The notes beneath the pieces are model-generated. The model made no database searches. It was not told the DNA's origin and saw only the letters and a program-made list of their open reading frames with translations. The position numbers and the translations under genes are program-made. This document shows positions 34,324-42,519 of a stretch of 64,000 bases of DNA, one piece after another. Position 1 is the first letter of the stretch. Each line of letters opens with the position of its first letter. The stretch comes from Flavobacteriales bacterium (lineage in GTDB: Bacteria; Bacteroidota; Bacteroidia; Flavobacteriales_F; PHOS-HE28), in the NCBI GenBank assembly GCA_016713875.1, contig JADJOI010000003.1, forward strand, positions 3,038,001-3,102,000, written 5' to 3'.

Positions 34324-36159
34324 TCAATGCCGCACCTCTAACACCGCTATGCCCAGTTCGATAGGAGGCGAGGGAACGTAGGGCCATGCAAGATATCGGA
34401 CGGAGTCCCCAGGGAAAAGCCGTCCGGTGAACAACAACTCCACGCCGGTACGCCGGGGTCGTCCATAGGTCGGCGTCTGCAAATGTGAGGGCACGCTCAA
34501 CTGTGACAGGATCCTTCCGTTGCGCCACACCTGCATGATGTGACCGATCCAGTTGGTGTTCCCATGCTCCGTGGCATCTATGTGGCCCGACAGTAAAAAG
34601 GGCGGTGCACCCAAGCTATCCTTCACCACCCACGTCAACGAGGGGAACACCTCCCCCGCATGGTCTCCTCCGGTGAACGCCGCGGAATGGACCGTATGTG
34701 TGAAGGGCCCTAGCGCACGGGCATCACGGTAAAGGGCCAGGCGGGTGGCATCCCAATGGACCACGAGCCGCCAATGCACGCTGTCCACCAGATGATGCGA
34801 ATCGGCCTCCACCAGGTAGAGGTCGGCCGGTTCGAACAGGGTATCACTGCGCTGCTGATGGCTCAACGCATACAACTGCCGGGAGTGGATGTAGTAGCCC
34901 ATGCACCCCGCTGTCTCGAAACAGGTGCGGACGGTGAGGTGCCCGCGCTCACTGGAGCGCTGCTGAACGATGTCCTCGATCAGGTCCACCGCTTTCCGGA
35001 GCTCACCGGTGGAGTACCACTCCACCGAATGGGTGAGGTTGGCGGCCCGCACAGAGTGCACCGTGAGAGGCAGGGCGAGGACCAGGGCGAACGTCCCGGC
35101 CCATCGACCAGGAGGACGCCAGGCCTGCAAGGACAGGACCAGCAGCACGGCGGCCAGGGGAAGAAGGTTCAGCGCTGTTCGCGTCCGGGGCAATGGAACA
35201 TCGAGCCAAGCATGCTGCACGAGGAACGCGAGCACATTGAGGACCAACATGAGCACGACGAGGGCCATCGTACGCTCCTCGGTCGTAAGCGTCCTGCGAT
35301 GACGGGGGATGGCCATCATCACCGCCAATGCCATGGACACCGCATATACGCCCGCCCACCGTAGCGGGGCGATGGGCGATGACAGGCGGTACAGGGCCTG
35401 CTCCATCAAGGTGGCGATGCTGCACGACCAGAAGGCCTCACATCCATAGTTGAGCGAACCCGCGCCATGCAGGGCGAACAGGTTGGACAGCATCAACAGG
35501 ACGGGGGGGGTCGTGGACACCACAAGCACACCGAGTCGAAAGCGGACGAGCTTCACATCATCGCGTTGCCATAGGGATAACAGGGTCCATGCCCCCGCGA
35601 AGGCCAGCAGGAAATTGATCATGATGATGTGCGCGAGCGCTGCCAATGCGGCGAACACGCAAGCCCTGAGGAAGACCGAGCGCTGGCCACGACGCAGATG
35701 ATCGACCGAGGACCAAATTGCGAGAAGCAGAAACGCATTGCCCATGGCATAGCCTCGCGCCAGGGAGAAAAAGTCCAACAGGTAGGGATGCATCACCAGC
35801 AACAGGAAACCGCCCACCATGAGGCCCGGCGCCACGGACCCCTGCGCAATGCGCAGGGCCGCGTAGAGATAGCCCGCGAAAGCCAACACGCTCGGAAGGC
35901 GCAGCGCGGCTTCGGAATCGCCGAGTAAACGCTCACAGAGCCACATCCCCCATACGTTCAGCAGATGGTGATTCCCCCCCATCTGATCGAACTCCCTAAG
36001 GAAGAACACGTTCTTGCGCACATGCTCTAGATAAGTATAGGTCTCGTCATAGCTGAATGAGACGAGGGCGCTGCGTAACGCCACATACCCCAACAACAGG
36101 GCGGCCAACACAAGCAGTATCGCGGATGCCGCCTTGTTCGAACGATCATGCGCATTCAT
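34324..36159 (-). CDS. Polytopic GT39-like membrane protein with C-terminal beta-domain
   Basis: The 611 residues run from the ATG at 36159. The frame is open further to 36351, but that part is Arg/Pro-rich and lacks features. The N-terminus has one helix followed by SYDETYTYLEHV, with the Asp-Glu pair after helix 1 typical of PMT/ArnT-type enzymes, then GGNHHLLN. About ten further helices follow, and the last 110 residues form a soluble beta-rich domain (SLTWVVKDSLG, GHIMQVWRNGRIL). It is a distant relative of the 37106-38851 protein (VHDECASLYWY, NNHVLS). A TATCCTTG box lies 7 bases before this ATG and supports the start. Confidence 0.72.
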   Translation of the reverse strand: MNAHDRSNKAASAILLVLAALLLGYVALRSALVSFSYDETYTYLEHVRKNVFFLREFDQMGGNHHLLNVWGMWLCERLLGDSEAALRLPSVLAFAGYLYAALRIAQGSVAPGLMVGGFLLLVMHPYLLDFFSLARGYAMGNAFLLLAIWSSVDHLRRGQRSVFLRACVFAALAALAHIIMINFLLAFAGAWTLLSLWQRDDVKLVRFRLGVLVVSTTPPVLLMLSNLFALHGAGSLNYGCEAFWSCSIATLMEQALYRLSSPIAPLRWAGVYAVSMALAVMMAIPRHRRTLTTEERTMALVVLMLVLNVLAFLVQHAWLDVPLPRTRTALNLLPLAAVLLVLSLQAWRPPGRWAGTFALVLALPLTVHSVRAANLTHSVEWYSTGELRKAVDLIEDIVQQRSSERGHLTVRTCFETAGCMGYYIHSRQLYALSHQQRSDTLFEPADLYLVEADSHHLVDSVHWRLVVHWDATRLALYRDARALGPFTHTVHSAAFTGGDHAGEVFPSLTWVVKDSLGAPPFLLSGHIDATEHGNTNWIGHIMQVWRNGRILSQLSVPSHLQTPTYGRPRRTGVELLFTGRLFPGDSVRYLAWPYVPSPPIELGIAVLEVRH

Positions 36160-36166
36160 GTCCGCC

Positions 36167-36174
36167 CAAGGATA
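36167..36174 (-). promoter_or_regulatory. -7 box TATCCTTG, 7 nt before ATG 36159
   Basis: This is a 7-of-8 match to TAnnTTTG. The rest of the 36175-36444 gap shows no gene or repeat that I can support. Confidence 0.4.
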
Positions 36175-36444
36175 CGGCAGCCCCCGGGAAGCGGGTGATG
36201 GCTGGTTCTTGGCCGAGGCCAGGAAACGTGGAGCGCACAGCGCGGAAAGTTCAATAGGCACGTGCGGGCGGGGACGCTGAACGAACCGTCCGTTCGCCAT
36301 GGGACTGGGCCGGTCACTGAATGACCCTCGTCGTCGGAGCACCCCGCTCACTACCGCGACCCAAGGGGCCGCGCCTTCGACAGGTATGGATGGTAAGCAG
36401 GTTGTTCCCCCCGGATGGAATTGGAAGCCCGATCCCTTGCAGTA

Positions 36445-37101
36445 TCACACCACCATCTCCGGCTCGTTCCCCATGGCCACCAACCGGCCCTCTGTCTTGG
36501 CGCGGATCTCCTCCACGGTCACGCCCGGGGCGCGTTCGAGCAGCACGAAGCCGTCAGCGGTGATGTCGAACACGCCCAGGTCGGTCACCACCTTCCTCAC
36601 ACAGCCCACACCGGTGAGCGGCAGGGTGCAGCGCTTCAGCAGCTTGCTCTCCCCGGCCTTGTTGGTGTGCAGCATCACCACGATGATGTTCTGCGCACTG
36701 GCCACCAGGTCCATGGCGCCGCCCATGCCCTTCACCATTCTGCCGGGGATCTTCCAGTTGGCGATGTCGCCGTTGTCGGCCACCTCCATGGCGCCCAGCA
36801 CGGTGAGCTGCACCTTCTGCGCGCGGATCATGGCGAAGCTGGTGGCGCTGTCGAAGATGGCCGCTCCTGGTTTGAGGGTGACGGTCTGCTTGCCCGCGTT
36901 GATCAGGTCGGCGTCCTCCTCCCCCTCGAAGGGGAAGGGCCCCATGCCCAGAATGCCGTTCTCGCTCTGCAGCTCCACGTGGATGCCCGGTGGGATGTAG
37001 TTGGCCACGAGGGTGGGGATGCCGATGCCGAGGTTCACGTAGAAGCCGTCGCGCAGCTCGCGGGCGATGCGCTGGGCCATCTGTTCCTTGGTGAGCGCCA
37101 T
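36445..37101 (-). CDS. scoB: 3-oxoacid CoA-transferase subunit B
   Basis: This is the beta subunit (218 residues, normal length) of succinyl-CoA:3-oxoacid or acetate CoA-transferase, which swaps CoA between acids in the use of acetoacetate or butyrate. The catalytic Glu lies in the SENGILGMGPFP motif near residue 47. GMGGAMDLVASAQNIIVVM and LTGVGCVRKVVTDLGVF are further family markers. The ATG at 37101 follows the upstream membrane gene by 4 bases. Unusually, the alpha subunit is not the direct neighbour: a 581-residue membrane protein lies between them. Confidence 0.95.
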   Translation of the reverse strand: MALTKEQMAQRIARELRDGFYVNLGIGIPTLVANYIPPGIHVELQSENGILGMGPFPFEGEEDADLINAGKQTVTLKPGAAIFDSATSFAMIRAQKVQLTVLGAMEVADNGDIANWKIPGRMVKGMGGAMDLVASAQNIIVVMLHTNKAGESKLLKRCTLPLTGVGCVRKVVTDLGVFDITADGFVLLERAPGVTVEEIRAKTEGRLVAMGNEPEMVV

Positions 37102-37105
37102 GGGG

Positions 37106-38851
37106 TCAGGGCTGGATGCGGTGGATGCGCACCTGCACGGTGCCGAACTGTACGGCCCTTCGCGGTGCGTTCCAAAAGTAGAGCACATGCCGCACCGCAC
37201 CGGGCACGGGCCGCAGCACACGCAGCGCGGTGAAGCGCTCACCGCGCCACCGGGGTCGCTGCAGTGCAGGCCGCACCTCCTCATGCTCCAGTTCGCGGCC
37301 CGTGCTGTCCTGCGCCACCACGGCCAGCACCAGGTCGTGCAGGGGGCCGTCCGCGTTCAGCGTGCACGATACTTCGACCGCGCGGGGTTCCGAGGTCGCC
37401 GGCACGACCACCAGGTCGAAGTAGCCTTTGGGCCGGAGCGGGGGGTCGACCATCAGGCTGTCCACCGGGGTGATCGCCAACGGGCGGACGCGCCGCAGCA
37501 GATGCAGGCCCGTTCCGCCGTGCACATCCTCCACGATGAAGCCCTGCATCGCGGCATCGAGGTGTCGGCCGTCCGCGATGCGCACATCGTGCAGACCGGC
37601 GGGAAAGTCCGTCGTGTGCGGCACTGGCGCACCGTAGGTCCTTCCGTTCAACGGCACGGCAAAGCCCAATTGGTGGTAGGCACCAAGGATCGGCGGGCGG
37701 CCCAACTGGCGTTCGAGCACCGCAATGCGCTCCAGGAAACGAGCGGGTACGCTCTGCTCGGCCCAAAGCGCGGTGTGATCCACGTTGATGCCGACCAGGG
37801 TGCGCCACGGTAGCCACAGGAGGGCGATCGCCGCGAAGCGGAGCTGGGGCCGGCGCAGTGCGGCACCGTCGAGCCCGTGGGCGACCACCATCAGCCAAAG
37901 CGGCACCAGATGAAGCCCGGCCCTGTCCTCAGCGTGGTTGACGCCAAGCCACCCGGCCATGGCGACACGCACCAAGGCATCGCCCAGCAGCAGGCCGGCG
38001 AACACGGCCAAGGGTGTCGCCCAGCTGCGGCGCCGCGCCACGTCGACAGCGACGGCAAGCACCACGAGCATCACCGCACCGCGCCACGGCCACCCGTCCG
38101 TGCCAAGCACCCAGCGGCACAACGAGGCCACGGTGACGGCCACGAAGCCTTCCGTGCTGCCGTGATAGAGCAGGCCCTGTGCCCGCAGGTCGAAGGCATG
38201 GTCGACCGCGATCAGGAACGGCACGATGCCCACGACGGACCAGACCGCGACCTGGACGCGGTGCAGCGAGGCGTTGCGCAGAACGATGATGCCGATGCCG
38301 GCCAGCACCACACCCCACAGCGGGATCAGGGCCAGCACGGCGGCGTTGGCCAGCGCCAGGCCCGTCAACGCCTGCAGGAGGGCGATCGTCCGGCGCTCGC
38401 GCATCCAGCGGACAAGCCCGTCGAGCGCCATGGCGAGGAAGGCCAGCTCCAACGCGTAGCCACGGAAGAGCGCGAAGAACTCGAACACGAAGGGACTGGC
38501 CAGCAGTGCGGCCCAAGTGCACCCGCGCACAACGCGATCGCGCAGGCCCCGGCCCAGCCGCCAGATGGCCCAGGCATACAGCGGAAAGGCCAGCAGGCTC
38601 CCCAGCCGTGCGCAAAGCAGGGAGGTTCCGAACAGGTGCACGAAGAGCGCACCGATGCCCGAGCTCAGCACATGGTTGTTGGCATCGGGATGGGCGTGCG
38701 GTGGAAGAAAGACGCCGGGCTCCGCATACCAATAGAGCGATGCGCACTCATCGTGGACAAGGGGCACCATCGCGGCACGCGCCACAAGGATCGCCCACAG
38801 CGCGAGCGCGGTGAGGGCATAAAGCCGTTCGTCGCGCCGACCGTTCGCCAT
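37106..38851 (-). CDS. Polytopic GT39-like membrane protein inside the sco operon
   Basis: The 581 residues carry about ten helices in the first 370. After helix 1 comes VPLVHDECASLYWY, with an Asp-Glu pair like that of PMT/ArnT enzymes, and then ANNHVLSSGIG. The last 120 residues are soluble and beta-rich (VEVSCTLNADGPLHDLVL, HVLYFWNAPRRAVQFGTVQV), similar in plan to the C-terminal domains of the 26153 and 31683 genes. It is 17 bases after scoA and 4 bases before scoB, in the same direction, so it must be co-transcribed with both CoA-transferase subunits. A link to CoA transfer is not obvious; insertion is a likely explanation. Confidence 0.72.
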   Translation of the reverse strand: MANGRRDERLYALTALALWAILVARAAMVPLVHDECASLYWYAEPGVFLPPHAHPDANNHVLSSGIGALFVHLFGTSLLCARLGSLLAFPLYAWAIWRLGRGLRDRVVRGCTWAALLASPFVFEFFALFRGYALELAFLAMALDGLVRWMRERRTIALLQALTGLALANAAVLALIPLWGVVLAGIGIIVLRNASLHRVQVAVWSVVGIVPFLIAVDHAFDLRAQGLLYHGSTEGFVAVTVASLCRWVLGTDGWPWRGAVMLVVLAVAVDVARRRSWATPLAVFAGLLLGDALVRVAMAGWLGVNHAEDRAGLHLVPLWLMVVAHGLDGAALRRPQLRFAAIALLWLPWRTLVGINVDHTALWAEQSVPARFLERIAVLERQLGRPPILGAYHQLGFAVPLNGRTYGAPVPHTTDFPAGLHDVRIADGRHLDAAMQGFIVEDVHGGTGLHLLRRVRPLAITPVDSLMVDPPLRPKGYFDLVVVPATSEPRAVEVSCTLNADGPLHDLVLAVVAQDSTGRELEHEEVRPALQRPRWRGERFTALRVLRPVPGAVRHVLYFWNAPRRAVQFGTVQVRIHRIQP

Positions 38852-38868
38852 GCGGCGGGGTTGATCGC

Positions 38869-39573
38869 TCAGCCGCGCTTGCGCACGGTGCGCTGTTCGA
38901 TGCGCTTCTCGTACCGTTCGCCTTGGAAGATGCGGTGCACGAAGATGCCCGGCGTGTGCACGTGATCGGGCTCGAGCTCGCCGGGCTCCACCAGCTCCTC
39001 CACCTCGGCCACGGTGATGGTGCCGGCCATGGCCATCATGGGGTTGAAGTTGCGGGCCGTGTGGCGGTACACCAGGTTGCCGAGCCGGTCGCCCTTCCAG
39101 GCCTTCACCAGGGCGAAGTCGGCACGGAGCCAGCGCTCCATCACGTACATGCGGCCGTCGAACTCGCGCGTCTCCTTGCCTTCGGCCACCTCGGTGCCGT
39201 AGCCGGCCGGGGTGAAGAAGGCCGGGATGCCCGCGCCGCCTGCACGGCAGCGTTCGGCGAGGGTGCCCTGCGGGATCAGCTCCACTTCCAGTTCACCGCT
39301 CAGCATCTGGCGCTCGAACTCGTCGTTCTCGCCCACGTAGCTGCTGATCATCTTCCGGATCTGCCGTGTGCGCAGCAGCAGGCCGAGTCCGAAATCGTCC
39401 ACCCCGGCATTGTTGCTGATGCAGGTGAGGCCCTTGACGCCGCTTCGCACCAGGGCCGAAATGCAGTTCTCCGGGATGCCGCACAGCCCGAAGCCGCCCA
39501 CCATCAGGGTCATGTCATCGCGGATGCCTTCGAGGGCCACGTCGGCATTGGCCACCACCTTGTTCATGCTCAT
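38869..39573 (-). CDS. scoA: 3-oxoacid CoA-transferase subunit A
   Basis: This is the alpha subunit (234 residues) of the CoA-transferase whose beta subunit is at 36445. Family markers are MVGGFGLCGIPENCI, the CISNNAGVDDFGLG loop, GTLAERCRAGGAGIPAFFT and NFNPMMAMAG. With subunit B it moves CoA from succinyl-CoA or acetyl-CoA to a 3-oxo acid. The start is the first of two close ATGs (39573 and 39567). A TATCTTCG box lies 16 bases upstream and probably drives all three genes. Confidence 0.95.
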   Translation of the reverse strand: MSMNKVVANADVALEGIRDDMTLMVGGFGLCGIPENCISALVRSGVKGLTCISNNAGVDDFGLGLLLRTRQIRKMISSYVGENDEFERQMLSGELEVELIPQGTLAERCRAGGAGIPAFFTPAGYGTEVAEGKETREFDGRMYVMERWLRADFALVKAWKGDRLGNLVYRHTARNFNPMMAMAGTITVAEVEELVEPGELEPDHVHTPGIFVHRIFQGERYEKRIEQRTVRKRG

Positions 39574-39589
39574 GGCATAGGGAATGCGG

Positions 39590-39597
39590 CGAAGATA
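39590..39597 (-). promoter_or_regulatory. -7 box TATCTTCG for scoA
   Basis: This is a 7-of-8 match to TAnnTTTG, 16 bases before the scoA ATG. Confidence 0.45.
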
Positions 39598-39621
39598 GCC
39601 GGAGGCACCGGCCGGCCGGCC

Positions 39622-42024
39622 TCACTCCCAGGTCGGACCATCGTCCTCGATGGGCCCTTGCTGCAATCGTCCGCGGCAGTCGAGCAGCTCGGTATCGAAG
39701 CCGGCCGGCCGCTCGAAGTCGGCGGTGGACAGACCGATGGTGCTGTCGGCGTACACCTTGTTCATGTAGTAGCCGTAGATCGGCAGGGCCATGTTGGCGC
39801 CCTGGCCCTTGTCGGTGCTGCTGAAGCGCACACTGCGGTCCTCCGCGCCGGTCCACACGCCGGTCACCAGGTCGGGGGTGATGCCGATGAACCAGCCGTC
39901 GCTGTTGTTCTGCGTGGTGCCGGTCTTGCCCGCCATGGGCGCCTTGATGTTGGCATACTTGGCCCGCGGGCCACCGCTGCTGCGGATGCGCATGCCGGTG
40001 CCGACCACCTTGCCGGTGCCGCGGTTGTAGGCGCCGTCCACCACGCCCTTCAGCAGGTTGAGCATGATGTAGGAGGTCTGTTCGTCCAGGGCCTCCTCGG
40101 TGCGCGGCACCAGGTCGAAGATGGTGTTGCCGTTCTTGTCCTCGATGCGGGTGAAGAGCACCGGCTCGATGTACACGCCCTTGTTGGCGAACGCGGCGAA
40201 GGAGCTGGTCATCTCCATGAGGGTGAGGTCGGCCACGCCCAGGCACAGGCTGGGCACGGGCTCCAGCGGACTGTTGACGCCCATGTGCCGGGCGAGCACG
40301 GTCACCGCCTCCGGGCTGTACTGCTTCATCAACCAGGCGGTGATGGTGTTGATTGAGTTGGCCAGCGCGTACTTCAGGGTGACGAGGCCGCCATACTTGG
40401 CATCGCTGTTCTTGGGGCACCAGTCCGGCTGCCCCTCGGGCATGTCGAAGCACACCATCTGGTTGGGCAGCTCCTTGCAGGGGTCGAGCCCTTCGCGGAT
40501 GGCGGTGGCGTACACGAAGGGCTTGAAGGTGGAGCCCACCTGGCGACGCGCCTGTTCCACGTGGTCGTACTGGAAATGCTTGAAGTCGATGCCGCCCACC
40601 CAGGCCTTGATGAACCCGGTGCCCGGGTCCACGCTGTACAGGCCGCTCTGCAGGAAGCTCTTGTAGTAGCGGATGGAGTCCATGGGGCTCATCAGCGTGT
40701 CCACTTCACCACGCCAGCTGAACACGCGCATGGGTACGGGCTTCTCGAAGAGGGCGGGGATCTCCTTCTCGGGCACCACGGGCCACCACGTGTCGCAGCC
40801 GCCGAGCTCGGGCCTGCAGTGGAAGTGCTTGCGACCCTCGTGCATGGCCTGTTCGATCACCCGGGCAGGCCGTTCGCAGTTGGGGCACTGCTTCCCGGTG
40901 AGGTTGCGGTAGCGCACGCTGCGCTTCATGGCCGTCTCCAGGATGCCGGCGATCTCCTCCTCGCTCACGCGGAAATCGAAGGGGCGGTTCTTCTTCTTCG
41001 CCAGGTCCTTGAACAGGTCGGGCTGCAGTTCGCTGCGCAGGTGCTCGGCCAGGGCCCACTCGCCATACGCCTGCATGCGGGGGTCCAGCGTGGTGTACAC
41101 CTTCAGGCCATCGGTATAGAGGTCGTAGGGTTCTCCGTCAGCGTTCGCGAAGCGGAGCTTCCCCTCTTCGTCCGTGGAGGCCAGCAGGGCCTGCAGCTTG
41201 GCCCGCAGCACCTCGCGGAAGTAGGGGGCCGGGCCTTCGGCGTGGTCGATCCGCTGGAACCGAAGGCCGAGGGGCAGGGCCTTGAGGGAGTCATAGGCCA
41301 TGCGGTCGATCATACCGGCGCGTTCCATCTGGGAGAGCACCACCATGCGGCGGTGCAGGGTGGTGTCCGGCCGGCGTACCGGGTTGAAGAGGGCCGGGTT
41401 CTTGCACATCCCCACGAGCAGGGCGGCCTCCTCGATCCGCAGGCTGTCAGCGCTGGTGTTGAAGTACACATGCGCCGCACTGCGGATGCCCACCGCCTGG
41501 TTGATCCAATCGAAGCGGTTGAGGTACATCGCGATGATCTCGTCCTTGGTGTACTGGCGCTCCAGCCGCACGGCGATGATCCACTCCTGGAACTTCTGGA
41601 AGATCCGCCGGAAGCTGCTGGCCGGCCTCTCGGTGAAGAGCATCTTGGCCAGCTGCTGGGTGATGGTGCTGGCCCCGCCCTTGCTGCCCATGTACGCCGC
41701 GGCGCGCGCGGTGCCGCGCAGGTCGATGCCGCTGTGCGCACGGAACCGTTCGTCCTCCGTGGCGATCAGGGCGTTCACCACATGCGGGCTGATCTGATCG
41801 TACTTCACCGGGATGCGGTTCTCCCGGTAATACTGGCCCATGAGGGTGCCATCGCTGAACAGGATGGCGGTGGCCAGGTCGCTGCGGGGGTTCTCCAGGT
41901 CGTCGGTGCCGGGCAGGTCGCTGGCGCCCGCCACCAGAAGGGCCGTCACGATGCCCAGGACGGGGCCGACCAGCACCACCCAGAGCAGCAGGGGCAGCAG
42001 GCGGCGCTTGCGCGGAGCGCTCAT
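39622..42024 (-). CDS. Penicillin-binding protein 1A with a four-cysteine insertion
   Basis: This bifunctional peptidoglycan synthase (800 residues) has one N-terminal membrane helix. The GT51 glycosyltransferase domain has the catalytic Glu in ATEDERF (about residue 90) and GGASTITQQLAKMLF. The transpeptidase domain has STFK at 498-501, SIN at 557-559 and KTGT at 700-703, all intact. Between RYRNLTG and EKEIPALFEKPV, where relatives have a short linker, it carries about 45 extra residues with Cys380, Cys383, Cys403 and Cys410 (CPNC ... HCRPELGGC), a zinc-ribbon pattern that is odd outside the cytoplasm. It lies downstream of gldH in the common holB-ricT-gldH-PBP order. Confidence 0.95.
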   Translation of the reverse strand: MSAPRKRRLLPLLLWVVLVGPVLGIVTALLVAGASDLPGTDDLENPRSDLATAILFSDGTLMGQYYRENRIPVKYDQISPHVVNALIATEDERFRAHSGIDLRGTARAAAYMGSKGGASTITQQLAKMLFTERPASSFRRIFQKFQEWIIAVRLERQYTKDEIIAMYLNRFDWINQAVGIRSAAHVYFNTSADSLRIEEAALLVGMCKNPALFNPVRRPDTTLHRRMVVLSQMERAGMIDRMAYDSLKALPLGLRFQRIDHAEGPAPYFREVLRAKLQALLASTDEEGKLRFANADGEPYDLYTDGLKVYTTLDPRMQAYGEWALAEHLRSELQPDLFKDLAKKKNRPFDFRVSEEEIAGILETAMKRSVRYRNLTGKQCPNCERPARVIEQAMHEGRKHFHCRPELGGCDTWWPVVPEKEIPALFEKPVPMRVFSWRGEVDTLMSPMDSIRYYKSFLQSGLYSVDPGTGFIKAWVGGIDFKHFQYDHVEQARRQVGSTFKPFVYATAIREGLDPCKELPNQMVCFDMPEGQPDWCPKNSDAKYGGLVTLKYALANSINTITAWLMKQYSPEAVTVLARHMGVNSPLEPVPSLCLGVADLTLMEMTSSFAAFANKGVYIEPVLFTRIEDKNGNTIFDLVPRTEEALDEQTSYIMLNLLKGVVDGAYNRGTGKVVGTGMRIRSSGGPRAKYANIKAPMAGKTGTTQNNSDGWFIGITPDLVTGVWTGAEDRSVRFSSTDKGQGANMALPIYGYYMNKVYADSTIGLSTADFERPAGFDTELLDCRGRLQQGPIEDDGPTWE

Positions 42025-42031
42025 CGGTGGA

Positions 42032-42039
42032 CGAAGTTA
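42032..42039 (-). promoter_or_regulatory. -7 box TAACTTCG for PBP1A
   Basis: This is a 7-of-8 match, 7 bases before the PBP1A ATG. It overlaps the end of gldH, so PBP1A may also have its own promoter within the operon. Confidence 0.4.
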
Positions 42040-42519
42040 GTGGCGGGCCTGTGAGGGGCTGATGCTGACGCCCACATCGAGCACGCCGTGAAGGGTGTCG
42101 TGACGCATCGCCTGTTCCAGGCGCAGGCAGTAACGGCCCGAACGCGGGAAGCGGTCGCCCAGGCGATACAGGATGTGGGCCTGGAAGCGGTCGGCGAAGA
42201 TGTAGCCGGTGCCACGGCCATACCACTGGCCCATGGGGTCGGCCAGCTGGCATTCCACCGTGTCGCGCCAGACCCGTCCCGCCGGGTCCGTGAGATCCAC
42301 GAACAGATAGAGGTCGTTGTACGGATAGTCGCCGGTGTGGCGCACATCGATGAACACGTCATGATGGCTCACCGTGTCGGTGATACCGAAGCAGAAGGTG
42401 GGCGCATAGGCGTTGTGCCAACCGTGGGCCGGCAGCGGCACGTCGCTCTGGTAGATCTCCGTCCGACCGCACGCGGCCAGGGTCACCAGCAGCAACAATG
42501 GGATCAAGGCGCGGTTCAC
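42037..42519 (-). CDS. gldH: Gliding motility lipoprotein GldH
   Basis: This is a 160-residue lipoprotein (LLLLVTLAAC lipobox). The family marks are present: GWHNAYAPTFCFGITDT, YNDLYLFVDLTDPAG and YGRGTGYIFADRF. GldH is needed for gliding and T9SS function in Flavobacterium. The presence of gldH alone does not prove motility, but it agrees with the six T9SS cargo genes in the window. The ATG overlaps the ricT stop (ATGA), and PBP1A follows within 12 bases. Confidence 0.93.
   Translation of the reverse strand: MNRALIPLLLLVTLAACGRTEIYQSDVPLPAHGWHNAYAPTFCFGITDTVSHHDVFIDVRHTGDYPYNDLYLFVDLTDPAGRVWRDTVECQLADPMGQWYGRGTGYIFADRFQAHILYRLGDRFPRSGRYCLRLEQAMRHDTLHGVLDVGVSISPSQARH

Noticed and set aside
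36289..38851. Shared 12-base string CCGTTCGCCATG at 36289 and 38841
   Set aside because: Too short to be significant in a sequence of this composition, and the flanks do not match.
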